Below are positions 1-8,073 of a stretch of DNA of 12,549 nucleotides, in pieces (the first letter of the stretch is position 1; every line of letters begins with the position of its first letter). This stretch comes from an uncultured Clostridia bacterium (lineage in GTDB: Bacteria; Bacillota; Clostridia; Oscillospirales; Ruminococcaceae). The stretch covers positions 1 through 12,549 of the forward strand of contig CANCXY010000082.1 in assembly GCA_947381875.1 (NCBI GenBank), given 5' to 3'. The notes under the pieces are model-generated. The model saw only the letters and a list, made by a program, of their open reading frames with translations. It had not been told where the DNA came from and made no database searches. A program made the position numbers and the translations under genes.

Positions 1-33
1 TCCCATTCTAACAGCTTTGGCAACAATGCGGAA

Positions 34-60
34 AGAGACACGGCTGGCTGCCGTGCCTCT
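34..60 (+). repeat. Strong hairpin in the leader upstream of the surface-protein gene
   Basis: The arm AGAGACACGGC (34-44) pairs with GCCGTGCCTCT (50-60) at ten of eleven positions across a five-base loop. The only mismatch is A38 opposite C56. No T-run follows on the + strand, so it is not a canonical terminator. It could be the end of an upstream transcript, a structured 5' leader element or an mRNA-stabilising stem. No gene can be supported in bases 1-202. Confidence 0.5.
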
Positions 61-148
61 GACCGTAAATATATTGTAATAGGAGAAATGGAAATGGCAA
101 ACATCCCCCGCGCGCCGCCCGGCAAAAGACGGCAATCAAACCAACCAA

Positions 149-179
149 CGCCTGCCCAAATCTGGACAGGCGCTTTTTT
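149..179 (+). terminator. Rho-independent-terminator-like hairpin just before the surface-protein gene
   Basis: CGCCTG (149-154) pairs perfectly with CAGGCG (167-172). One C/A mismatch and two more G-C pairs extend the stem inward to a six-base loop, and C173 followed by six T (174-179) completes the signature. It ends about ten bases upstream of the AGGAGG of the next gene, leaving no room for a promoter between them. Transcription of the surface-protein gene must therefore read through it (attenuation or antitermination), or else it terminates incoming transcripts only partly. Confidence 0.6.
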
Positions 180-189
180 CATTGAAAAC

Positions 190-195
190 AGGAGG
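190..195 (+). promoter_or_regulatory. Ribosome binding site that decides the start of the giant surface-protein gene
   Basis: AGGAGG lies seven bases before TTG at 203, the ideal spacing, and supports that TTG as the start. An ATG at 221 in the same frame has a weaker AAGGA (210-214) six bases upstream and is the alternative. A TTG at 182 in the same frame lies upstream of this site and has no good site of its own. All three starts keep the same signal peptide core. Confidence 0.7.
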
Positions 196-202
196 ACAAA
201 GA

Positions 203-3200
203 TTGAACAAAGGAAAAACCATGCGCCGGATGGTTTCGGCGTTGCTGGCTGTGCTGCTGTGCATGAGCTGCGTTTGCAGCCCGATGGCATTTGCGGCAGA
301 GGAAAACGACGAAATTCCACAAACAGTTGGATTTGCCGGTGAAAATCATACAAATGTGGAATCCGATGCGGAGAGCGCGCCGGAAACAGACGGAGAGAAA
401 CAGGAAAATCCGTACGGTGACGGCGTTTCCGCCGATGCGCCGCAGGAACAGCCGCCCGCCGAAAGTATTCGGGAAGAGGGGGAAGACTCCGGCGAAAGTG
501 AAGTAGAGGTCAATTTTAGCGAAGCGGCGCAGGCATTTGTAGACGCTGTGTCCGTGCTTGACCGCGACGCGATCCTGTCCACGGCCAATGCGTGGGGGCT
601 GGCGCACCTTGCATGGATGCAGAATCAGGAAGATCCCGCGCTCAAGGCGGCCCTCGACGAAGCGGTTACGGCCTCGGATGAAGCGGCGGCCAACTTGTAC
701 GCCGCCGAGGATCTTTTTTACATGATCCCGGAGGACGAGCAGAACACGGAGGAAGTGCAGGCGGCGTACCTGTCCTTAATGTCAATTATTACCGCCATGC
801 ACCTCGCAATGGACAATCCCGCTGCTCCAGCCGAACCCGCTGACCCCGGCACGGAGGGGGGCGATGAGCCGCCCACAGGGGACGAGATCGCGGCGATCCT
901 GTACGGCGATTTGCCCGACGCACCCACTGGCAGCTACCTCGGCAGCTATGGCCTGCCCGTGGCGACCGGCGAGACAAAGATCGGCATCGGTGCGTGGACG
1001 GAAAGCTTTTTGTCTGATACGGTGTATCGCTTGGACGCTGACGCGCTGGACAGCGATGGCAGTTCTGTTACTGTTCCCTTGCAGACGGGCGAAGAATATG
1101 CCATTGTCCCGATCCTGACGCAGGTAGAGTACCCTGCCAACGGCAGCTCATCTACGGTCATTTTGCCGGATGGCGTAACGCTGCTCAGTCAGGACGGCAG
1201 CGGTGAGGCGGCCAACGCAGAGGAATCGGCGGCCATTTTGAACGCCGCCTACAATGAATCGTCCGCTGCCGTGTCCGGCTTCTTTGTCCGGGCATCGGAT
1301 GATTTTTCTGCACAGTTCATTTACTCCGCGCCGGACGGCACGGTGCTGAAAAAAGAAATGACCGTCCATATCGACAAGAGCAGCACGGAGGACGTTGCGC
1401 TCTATGGTTTGCTCAATTCCGCAGTCACCTACGCCGCGCGTCCCACGCCCTCTGTCACGTCCGGCAAGATCACGCGCGTCGAAAAGGTCAACGGCACTTG
1501 GTTGATCTGGTTTAACGGCCAACCGGCATATTGTTGCGATCACGGTGCGAACGGACAGCCCGCAGGCTGCCCGACTTACACCTACTCGCACACCTCCATT
1601 GTCGCAGGCTCACAGTATACGCCCGGCGACCACTACCGCAATCAAGTAGAGATTTGGGGCGGCCTTGGGCAGCTTTCGCTTGGTCTGCTGCATCAGGACG
1701 GTGCGGCGCTGTTCTCGACGGACGACGCCAATGCGTGCTATGACGATGCACAACGCTGGGTTATGGAACACTATCCCGACAGCACCGCCGCCCGTGTGTA
1801 TCAGAATGCCGTCAATTCCCTGACGGGCGGCGCAGTCCCCTATGCCACCGAGAGCGACTATTACACATATATCTATCAGCCCCCCATTGCGGGCTGGCAG
1901 AGGGTTGCAGTAATTGGCCCGGCCACGGATGGGATTGAGCCACCGGATGTAGTGCCGGAGTTTTACGCGAAGTGGGAGGCCCCGCCGCAGACAGCCAGCG
2001 GCGAGTTTGACTTTTCGTACACGGTGCTTACTGACAAGGTACAGCTTGCTACAAACGAAAAAGTGGACGGTGCGGTGATCGAGATTGAGCCGCTCATTAC
2101 CTCCGGCACGATTGACGGCGGAAACTGGTCGATCAGCCCTGCGGGGCGGCAGATCATCACGACGAGCGGCCATACGCTGGACGACAGCTACCACGCCAAT
2201 GGCGGCGACGGCACGGCAAGCTGGAGCCTGCACTACGCGGTGAGCAAGACATCTACCACGACACTAAGCGGACGGGAGGGGCCATACCCCACGTTTGCAG
2301 AAGCAAGCGCGGCGGCAGAGAGCGCAAAGGCTGAGGCCATCTCTCAACTTCAGAACGAGGCGCAGAGAATGGTAGACGCGGCCGTTGCTGCAGCGAAAAG
2401 CCAGCTTGCAAATTTGCAGTTCAGCTATCTCGAAACCGGCGTCCCGCATGGGTTTGAACTCTATGCCGGGCCTTTCGGGAGCAGCCAGACGATCAGCGTC
2501 CCGGCCAATGTCAGCAAGGATTTTGTCATGCGCAACGACGAGTGGAGTTTACAGATGCGTATCGACAAACGCGACAGCGAAACCGGCGAGCGTATTCGCG
2601 GCGAAGCTTCCTTTGCGGTGTTTGAATGGGATACCGTATCGCAGCGGTACATCCCCTATGGCGGGTACAACCAATATAGGGTTGAGCGCCAGTCGGACGG
2701 CACCTATGCCGTTATCAACAACAGCAGCTATGCCACCGCCGATCCCGCGCGCAGCACCATGTACTACACGCAGCGCAACGAAGGCAAATTCATCATCGTG
2801 GAGGTGCAGGCCCCCGCTGGCTACTATGGAGACTGGAATGATGTTTCGCATCCCGGCGCGGCCGGATCGCCCAAAGGCAAACGCGCGTACTTTATCGAAA
2901 TTACCAAGGCCAACGACGGCGCGGTGATCTGGCTGGACAATGCCGACTACAACGCGCAGATCAGTACGGCCGACAACGGCGGCACGCTGCTGGATACCGG
3001 CGCGGGCGCTGTAACGGTAACGGTCAGCGACAATCCTCTGCCCGGCAGCAAGACCTACATCACGGACAAGAGCGGGATCGCCGCCAACGAGGACAGGCGC
3101 ACGGTACAACCGGTCGAAGATCAGTTCCTCAACGACCGCGTGCTTGGCGAAATTGTTTTGAGCAAGGTCGATCTGGACGCTATGCGATACCTCGCGGCAG

Positions 3201-6200
3201 GCAGCAACGGCAATTCCACGCTGGAGGGCGCGGTGTATGACCTCTATGCCGCCGAGGACATCCGCCACCCGGACGGCGTGACCGGCATCGTGGATTACAG
3301 TAAGATTGTGGATGCAAGCGGTGCCCCGCTTTGGCACACGACCGTGCTGACAAACGGCGGCTGGGATGCGTCCTATCTGCCCGTGCTGAAAAAAGATCAC
3401 CTTGTGGCAAGCGCAGCCATCAGGGACGGGCGGCTGGCCTTTGCCACTCTCTATCTTGGCAAATACTACCTCGTTGAGCGGGCAACCGGTCTTGTCCTGC
3501 CGCTGGACGAAAACGGGCAGATCATGCTGGACACCAGCTATCCCGTTTTGAACAGGCAGCTCAAGCCGACGGGCGGCACACGTCCGCTTGCCCGAAACGG
3601 CACGGGCGAGTACACCGACTATGTATACCGCGGCCGATATTCCGCCGTGGCCGAGGGCCGGGCATTGGATGGCACCCGCACCTTTGATGGCTATTATCTT
3701 TCGTTTGCCACCGGCTACCTCTGCGATGAGGTCAACCATTATGTCACACTCCATTACGGCAGCGAATCCGGGCTTGTAGTGCGCGAGGAAATGCAGAGCG
3801 AGGACGAGGTGCTGAAATCCGGCTTTTCGATCAACAAACTGGTATCGACCACAGGGCAACCCGGCCCGGCGATCAAATTGGATGGGGCTGGCTTCACAAT
3901 TTACCGCGTATCAGACTTGAGCAAAGAGGCGCTGTTCCTGAAAAATCCCGATGGGACATATCAGGTGCAGAGCATCCTCGACGCCTATCGTGCGGACAGC
4001 TATGATCAGGACACGCCCAAGTACGATTTTTCGAGCGAGACACAGGCCATCGCCACCATGTATGAGGGCAGTCAGGCGTCAGTGGACGGCTACAACCGCA
4101 GCCTGACTTCCACCGCAGACAACGCAAATGGCAGCGGCACAGGATGGCAGCCCACGGGCAAGCCCAATGAGTACCGGCTGAGTGAGGTATTCACCAATGA
4201 GGAAGGAATCCTTCGTGTTGATGGTCTTGTCTATGGACAGTATTTAATGGTTGAGACAACCGTGCCGCGCGACGTGTTCCAAGCCGTGCCCTTTATGGTC
4301 ACAGTCGATGCCAGCGCCCCGCAGAGCGTGTTCTGTACCCCGCAGGGCAGCGTTACTGCGCCGAGCGGCAGCTATATGACGTTCAACATTCTGGATGAGG
4401 AGCTGGAGGGCTATTTGCAGCTCATCAAGGTGGATGCCGAAACCGGTAAGGCCGTGAAGCTGGCAAAGACCGCATTCTCTATTTACCGCATCCGCGAGGA
4501 TGGCGAGATGGAACTGGTTGAGATGAACGATCCGGCCAGCGGCAATGCCACCGCCAAAACCAGCGTGTTCTACACAGACGCAGATGGCCTTTTGAAAACG
4601 CCGGAAAAGCTGCCGCTGGGCCGCTACCGCGTAGTCGAGGTACAGGGGCCGGAGGGCTTCTATAACGACCCCGGCTATTATGTCGATTTTGAGATCACAT
4701 CGGAGCGTGTGTATGAGGTGATCGGGTCGAGCGCCGACAGCATGGACGATTACATTGCCACGGAGCGATACGTCAACCGCGAGACGCTGGGCCAGCTGAC
4801 GATCCGTAAAGAGGGCGAGGTACTGACCGGTTTTGAAAATGGGCAGTTTGTCTATACGACCGAGCCGCTGGCCGGGGCCGTGTATGAGATTCGGGCGCAC
4901 GGCGACGTCTACACGGGCGATCATCAGACGGACGCCGAGGGCAACCGCACACTCTGGTATGCGGACGGCGATCTTGTGGCGACGGTGACAACCGGCGACG
5001 CTGGGCAAATTGACGAGGTTGATTTTGCCCCGACACGCACACAGGCAACATACAATTTCCTGAGTGTATCGCATACCGGCGCAAAGGGCGAAGTGACTGT
5101 CACCCTCCCGCTGGGCAGCTATGATGTGCGCGAGGTACAAGCCCCGTATGGCTACACGCTGACCGGCGACAGCTACACCGTGACCTTTGGCTGGGACAAC
5201 CAGACGAATGATTTGGTGCTGGCGAAAACCATCGTGAGCCATGCGGCCGGCAAGGACAAGGAAACCGTGTACAGGATCGTCAATGTCAAAGACGCCACAG
5301 ATAAGCAGCTCAACGGCCAGAAGCTGGTGTTTGAAAACGACCGCGTTTTGCCCGTGATCGAAAAAGGGCGCGTGGGCGTCGGCCTCTACAAGCTGGATCG
5401 GGATTCGTCGGGCTTCTCCGATGACCGGACGTTCAGGGATGGGCTGAAAACAGATGCAAGCCTGCTCGCAGGCGGCAGCAACAAGGTGCAAATTCTTGCG
5501 GGCGCTGTCCCGGTCGAGGGCGCGGTCTATGCACTCTACACCGCCGACGCAATCTACAGTGCGGACGGCAAGCTGCTGGCCGAAGCCGACGCATTGCTCG
5601 GCACGGCCACCACGGACAAGGACGGCCTCGCGGCGTTCGATGTGGACGTTCCGATCCGCGGCGAGCAGTACGGCACGAGCAATGCGCACAATGCCACGAC
5701 AAACAGCGGCCGCTACTATCTGCGCGAGGTTTCGGCCCCGGAGGGCTATCTGATTGAGCAGAGCCGCATCCCAGTAGAATTCACTTACGAGGGGCAGATG
5801 ATTTCCTATCAGATTGTGGATTGCCTGCACACGGACAAGGCCACCGAAGTGGAGATCGACAAGCGTGGCTTTGCGGACGGCGACATCGCCGACAGCTTTG
5901 CCCTGCCCGGCGCAACGCTGACGGTAACCGACTGGCGCGGCAAGGTGGTAGATGAGTGGACGAGCGGTGATACCGTACACATCATCCGTGGGCTGGCGCT
6001 GGATCACGATTTTGCCGGGCACGACGACCTCGGCCATATCTACACGCTGACCGAGATACGCCCCGCAGACGGCTATGTGACCGCGCGCTCCATCCAATTC
6101 AAGCTGATGCAGGCGCAGGATGACAACGGCAATTACCTCCAGCAGACCGAGGTGTGGGTGCTGGCCGAAACGCCGGATGCCGAGGTTATCTCCGGCAGCA

Positions 6201-7312
6201 TCATTTCCCCCGCCGCGTTTGCGGACGATGAACCGAAGACGGGCATTCTCGCCAGCATCAAAAACGCGATGCTGTCCTTTGTGGACAGGCTGACCGGCGC
6301 GGCAGAGGGAACCGCATCCGAACAGGCCGTGGTGATTGCGGATTGGCAGATCGCGAGCGGCACGCTGATCGTTTCCTTTACCGGAGATGCGACCGAAGCG
6401 GCCATCGCAAAATGCCTGCGTGAGAGCGATTTTGCGGGCTTTGATTTTGAGCGCGTATTCCTTGAAAACGGCGAAGCACCCGATTTCTTTGCAGACATCC
6501 AAACCACAGAAAAGCCGGAGGATGTCGAGATTACCTATAACGGCGAGTGGACGCTCTGTGAAAAAATCACGATGCTGGACGCGCCGACGCTTGTGAAAAT
6601 TTGTAAGGCAGACATCACGACGCACGAGGAAATTGCGGGCGCGGCCCTGCAGATCACGGACAAGGACGGCGGCGTTGTCGATGACTGGATTTCCACGGCG
6701 GAGCCGCACATGATCGAGGGCAAGCTGGTGGCTGGTGAAACCTATATCCTGACCGAAACCCTTGCCCCGACCGCGCAGGGCTATGTTCCGGCCACATCCA
6801 TCGAGTTCACGGTGCAGGATGACGGCAAGGTGCAGACGGTTTTCATGCAGGATGACTACACCAAGCTGCTTATCAGCAAAACCGACATTGCCACAGGCAC
6901 AGAGCTGCCCGGCGCGTCGCTCAAAATCACGGACGAGAGCGGCAGCGTGGTTGAGGAATGGATTTCCGAATCTGAGCCGCACTATATCGAACGCCTCCCG
7001 GTCGGCAAGTATACGCTTACCGAGTCAAGCGCCCCGGACGGGTATCTGGTGGCCGAAAGCATCACATTCGAGGTGGCTGCGACCGGCGAGGTGCAGCGTG
7101 TGGAGATGAAAGACGAGCGCATCCCTGCCCCGCCCGAAACGCCTGTTCCCCCGCAGCCGGCTCCGCCCGTCCCCAAGACCGGTGACATCCCGTGGCTGCC
7201 CACGATCTTGATTCTCTGCCTGCTGGCTTCGGCCATCGGCATTGCAGCCCATCTCTGGCACGAGATCAATCGAGACGACGAGAAAGAAGCGGAGCAGCCG
7301 GAGGATGTCTGA
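203..7312 (+). CDS. Giant SpaA/CnaB-type LPXTG-like surface protein (adhesin or pilin-like)
   Basis: This encodes about 2,369 residues from the TTG at 203 (ATG 221 is possible). A signal peptide has a K/R-rich start, a hydrophobic core around residues 11-25 and likely cleavage after AFA (29-31). An acidic low-complexity stretch (33-105) and a helical region (about 110-205) follow. A Cys-rich domain spans about 420-590, with YCC at 443-445 and further Cys at 456 and 512. Next is a beta domain interrupted by an Ala-rich helix (nt about 2290-2430). About nine SpaA/CnaB-like domains follow (nt starts about 2545, 3140, 3820, 4408, 4789, 5371, 5840, 6593, 6866), each with an early Lys strand and a late E-x-x-AP-x-GY type strand, as in domains that form internal Lys-Asn/Asp isopeptide bonds. 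The C-terminus has a Pro-rich linker, VPKTGD (7169-7186), a hydrophobic segment and a charged tail: a cell-wall sorting signal. The protein is probably anchored by the overlapping downstream sortase. The ligand is unknown; a role in mating-cell or host adhesion is inference. Confidence 0.9.
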   Translation: MNKGKTMRRMVSALLAVLLCMSCVCSPMAFAAEENDEIPQTVGFAGENHTNVESDAESAPETDGEKQENPYGDGVSADAPQEQPPAESIREEGEDSGESEVEVNFSEAAQAFVDAVSVLDRDAILSTANAWGLAHLAWMQNQEDPALKAALDEAVTASDEAAANLYAAEDLFYMIPEDEQNTEEVQAAYLSLMSIITAMHLAMDNPAAPAEPADPGTEGGDEPPTGDEIAAILYGDLPDAPTGSYLGSYGLPVATGETKIGIGAWTESFLSDTVYRLDADALDSDGSSVTVPLQTGEEYAIVPILTQVEYPANGSSSTVILPDGVTLLSQDGSGEAANAEESAAILNAAYNESSAAVSGFFVRASDDFSAQFIYSAPDGTVLKKEMTVHIDKSSTEDVALYGLLNSAVTYAARPTPSVTSGKITRVEKVNGTWLIWFNGQPAYCCDHGANGQPAGCPTYTYSHTSIVAGSQYTPGDHYRNQVEIWGGLGQLSLGLLHQDGAALFSTDDANACYDDAQRWVMEHYPDSTAARVYQNAVNSLTGGAVPYATESDYYTYIYQPPIAGWQRVAVIGPATDGIEPPDVVPEFYAKWEAPPQTASGEFDFSYTVLTDKVQLATNEKVDGAVIEIEPLITSGTIDGGNWSISPAGRQIITTSGHTLDDSYHANGGDGTASWSLHYAVSKTSTTTLSGREGPYPTFAEASAAAESAKAEAISQLQNEAQRMVDAAVAAAKSQLANLQFSYLETGVPHGFELYAGPFGSSQTISVPANVSKDFVMRNDEWSLQMRIDKRDSETGERIRGEASFAVFEWDTVSQRYIPYGGYNQYRVERQSDGTYAVINNSSYATADPARSTMYYTQRNEGKFIIVEVQAPAGYYGDWNDVSHPGAAGSPKGKRAYFIEITKANDGAVIWLDNADYNAQISTADNGGTLLDTGAGAVTVTVSDNPLPGSKTYITDKSGIAANEDRRTVQPVEDQFLNDRVLGEIVLSKVDLDAMRYLAAGSNGNSTLEGAVYDLYAAEDIRHPDGVTGIVDYSKIVDASGAPLWHTTVLTNGGWDASYLPVLKKDHLVASAAIRDGRLAFATLYLGKYYLVERATGLVLPLDENGQIMLDTSYPVLNRQLKPTGGTRPLARNGTGEYTDYVYRGRYSAVAEGRALDGTRTFDGYYLSFATGYLCDEVNHYVTLHYGSESGLVVREEMQSEDEVLKSGFSINKLVSTTGQPGPAIKLDGAGFTIYRVSDLSKEALFLKNPDGTYQVQSILDAYRADSYDQDTPKYDFSSETQAIATMYEGSQASVDGYNRSLTSTADNANGSGTGWQPTGKPNEYRLSEVFTNEEGILRVDGLVYGQYLMVETTVPRDVFQAVPFMVTVDASAPQSVFCTPQGSVTAPSGSYMTFNILDEELEGYLQLIKVDAETGKAVKLAKTAFSIYRIREDGEMELVEMNDPASGNATAKTSVFYTDADGLLKTPEKLPLGRYRVVEVQGPEGFYNDPGYYVDFEITSERVYEVIGSSADSMDDYIATERYVNRETLGQLTIRKEGEVLTGFENGQFVYTTEPLAGAVYEIRAHGDVYTGDHQTDAEGNRTLWYADGDLVATVTTGDAGQIDEVDFAPTRTQATYNFLSVSHTGAKGEVTVTLPLGSYDVREVQAPYGYTLTGDSYTVTFGWDNQTNDLVLAKTIVSHAAGKDKETVYRIVNVKDATDKQLNGQKLVFENDRVLPVIEKGRVGVGLYKLDRDSSGFSDDRTFRDGLKTDASLLAGGSNKVQILAGAVPVEGAVYALYTADAIYSADGKLLAEADALLGTATTDKDGLAAFDVDVPIRGEQYGTSNAHNATTNSGRYYLREVSAPEGYLIEQSRIPVEFTYEGQMISYQIVDCLHTDKATEVEIDKRGFADGDIADSFALPGATLTVTDWRGKVVDEWTSGDTVHIIRGLALDHDFAGHDDLGHIYTLTEIRPADGYVTARSIQFKLMQAQDDNGNYLQQTEVWVLAETPDAEVISGSIISPAAFADDEPKTGILASIKNAMLSFVDRLTGAAEGTASEQAVVIADWQIASGTLIVSFTGDATEAAIAKCLRESDFAGFDFERVFLENGEAPDFFADIQTTEKPEDVEITYNGEWTLCEKITMLDAPTLVKICKADITTHEEIAGAALQITDKDGGVVDDWISTAEPHMIEGKLVAGETYILTETLAPTAQGYVPATSIEFTVQDDGKVQTVFMQDDYTKLLISKTDIATGTELPGASLKITDESGSVVEEWISESEPHYIERLPVGKYTLTESSAPDGYLVAESITFEVAATGEVQRVEMKDERIPAPPETPVPPQPAPPVPKTGDIPWLPTILILCLLASAIGIAAHLWHEINRDDEKEAEQPEDV
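6593..7111 (+). repeat. Two tandem, clearly related CnaB-like repeats at the C-terminal end
   Basis: Residues encoded at 6593-6850 and 6866-7111 align along their length. Shared landmarks are a K-x-DI-T/A-T start, an A-L/S-L-x-ITD core, VV-(D/E)(D/E)-WIS, EPH-(M/Y)-IE, a Y-x-LTE strand and a GY-(V/L) turn. A more distant copy of the same pattern (ITD-like VTDWRGKVVDEW, then LTEIRPADGY) lies at about 5840-6100. These look like duplicated stalk modules. Recombination between copies could change stalk length. Confidence 0.75.
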
Positions 7313-8058
7313 TGCGGGCATTCGGCAAAGGTTTTTTGATCGGCACCGCCTGCATCTGCGCGCTGGCGCTCGTCTGGCTTTGCTTTGTCAGGCCAGAGAT
7401 TACGACGCAGGAAGCGGAATCGCTGAAAGCCGCATACACCACCAGCCCTGGAGCGAACGGCTCCGGGGCTGGGCTTTTACCGGCTGAGAGAGAGGACGCC
7501 CCCGCGCTGGACTTTGCCGCGCTGCGCTCGCGGTATCCAGATGTCAAAGCATGGCTCACCATTCCCGGTACGCCGGTGGATTATCCTGTCCTGCAAAGCA
7601 GCCCGGAAAGCCCCGAATACTACCTCCGGCGCAATTATCGGGGCGAGTGGCGCATGGCGGGCAGCCTGTTCTTTCAGGCGGATTGCCGGATGGATGGCCG
7701 GTGCCAGATCGCGTATGGGCATAACATGAACGACGGCACCATGTTCGGATGCCTGCCCAAGTATCTGGACAGTAGCTATTGCAGCGAACATGGGCAAATC
7801 ACATTGCAGACGCCGGATGGCGTCCGGCAATACACGGTTGCGGCGGTGCTGGAAACCGACGTCAGCCGCGTGCCGTTCAATCGCACCGTCTTTGCGGACG
7901 ACACTGATTTTCTGGAGCACACGCAGATTTTGTTGGATAGTACGCAAATCAAAACCGGCGTGTCCATCACCGCCGACAGCCGTCTGCTGGTGCTGGTGAC
8001 TTGCTCGTACTCATGGCCGGATGCAAGAGTTGTTGTGGTCGCCGTACAAAATCAATAA
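7312..8058 (+). CDS. srtB: Class B sortase, likely dedicated to the upstream surface protein
   Basis: This 248-residue transpeptidase sits in the membrane with its catalytic domain outside. It would cut the sorting motif of its substrate and join it to the cell wall or to another pilin subunit. An uncleaved N-terminal membrane anchor covers residues 8-26, followed by a Gly/Ala/Pro linker (about 43-60) and the sortase fold. The catalytic triad is visible as His137 (YGHNMNDGTMF), Cys231 (LVTCSY) and Arg239 (DARVVV). Early landmarks WLTIPGTPVDYPV and YYLRRNY are typical of class B. The start ATG overlaps the upstream stop (TGATG, 7310-7314) and has GGAGG at 7300-7304 with seven bases of spacing, which indicates translational coupling. 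An in-frame extension upstream would lie inside the adhesin gene and lacks support. Class B enzymes classically act on NPQTN-like motifs, but element-borne ones beside PKTG proteins are common; the substrate pairing here is inferred from position. Confidence 0.93.
   Translation: MRAFGKGFLIGTACICALALVWLCFVRPEITTQEAESLKAAYTTSPGANGSGAGLLPAEREDAPALDFAALRSRYPDVKAWLTIPGTPVDYPVLQSSPESPEYYLRRNYRGEWRMAGSLFFQADCRMDGRCQIAYGHNMNDGTMFGCLPKYLDSSYCSEHGQITLQTPDGVRQYTVAAVLETDVSRVPFNRTVFADDTDFLEHTQILLDSTQIKTGVSITADSRLLVLVTCSYSWPDARVVVVAVQNQ
7444..7478 (+). repeat. Terminator-like hairpin inside the sortase gene
   Basis: The arm AGCCCTGGAGC (7444-7454) pairs with GCTCCGGGGCT (7460-7470) along all eleven positions, including one G-U wobble, with a five-base loop. 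GGGCTTTT follows, with only four T. It falls in the sequence coding for the flexible linker between membrane anchor and catalytic domain. It could dampen read-through or simply reflect Gly/Ser/Pro codons. Confidence 0.3.
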
Positions 8059-8067
8059 GGGGGGGGG
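8057..8067 (+). promoter_or_regulatory. Unusual G-run ribosome binding site (nine G)
   Basis: AA followed by nine consecutive G directly follows the sortase stop codon (TAA, 8056-8058) and precedes a TTG start at 8074 by six bases. It is the only purine-rich site available for that gene, so it supports the TTG start. Poly-G of this length is prone to replication slippage and to sequencing error, and a change in length would alter spacing to the start codon but not the reading frame of either gene. Confidence 0.5.
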
Positions 8068-8073
8068 TACAGC

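Noticed and set aside
61..87. AT-rich TATATT/TATTGT stretch as a -10 promoter element
   Set aside because: No matching -35 hexamer is visible at 16-18 bases upstream, and a start there would remove the nearby AGGAG from the transcript. Too weak to annotate.
88..342. Short + strand frame of 84 codons overlapping the adhesin start, with AGGAG upstream
   Set aside because: The overlap with the signal-peptide region and lack of any recognisable motif argue against a real protein gene. It is kept only as a possible leader peptide in the findings.
2549..3859. Long - strand open frame (436 codons) inside the adhesin gene
   Set aside because: Same antisense codon-bias effect, with no recognisable protein features.
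4244..6982. Very long open frame on the - strand (912 codons) inside the adhesin gene
   Set aside because: It is an antisense shadow caused by GC-rich codon use. It has no domains or ribosome binding site, and the + strand protein shows clear SpaA/CnaB repeats.
7192..7311. Upstream extension of the sortase reading frame
   Set aside because: It lies inside the adhesin's C-terminal coding region in another frame. The ATG at 7312 has an ideal GGAGG and begins with the expected membrane anchor.
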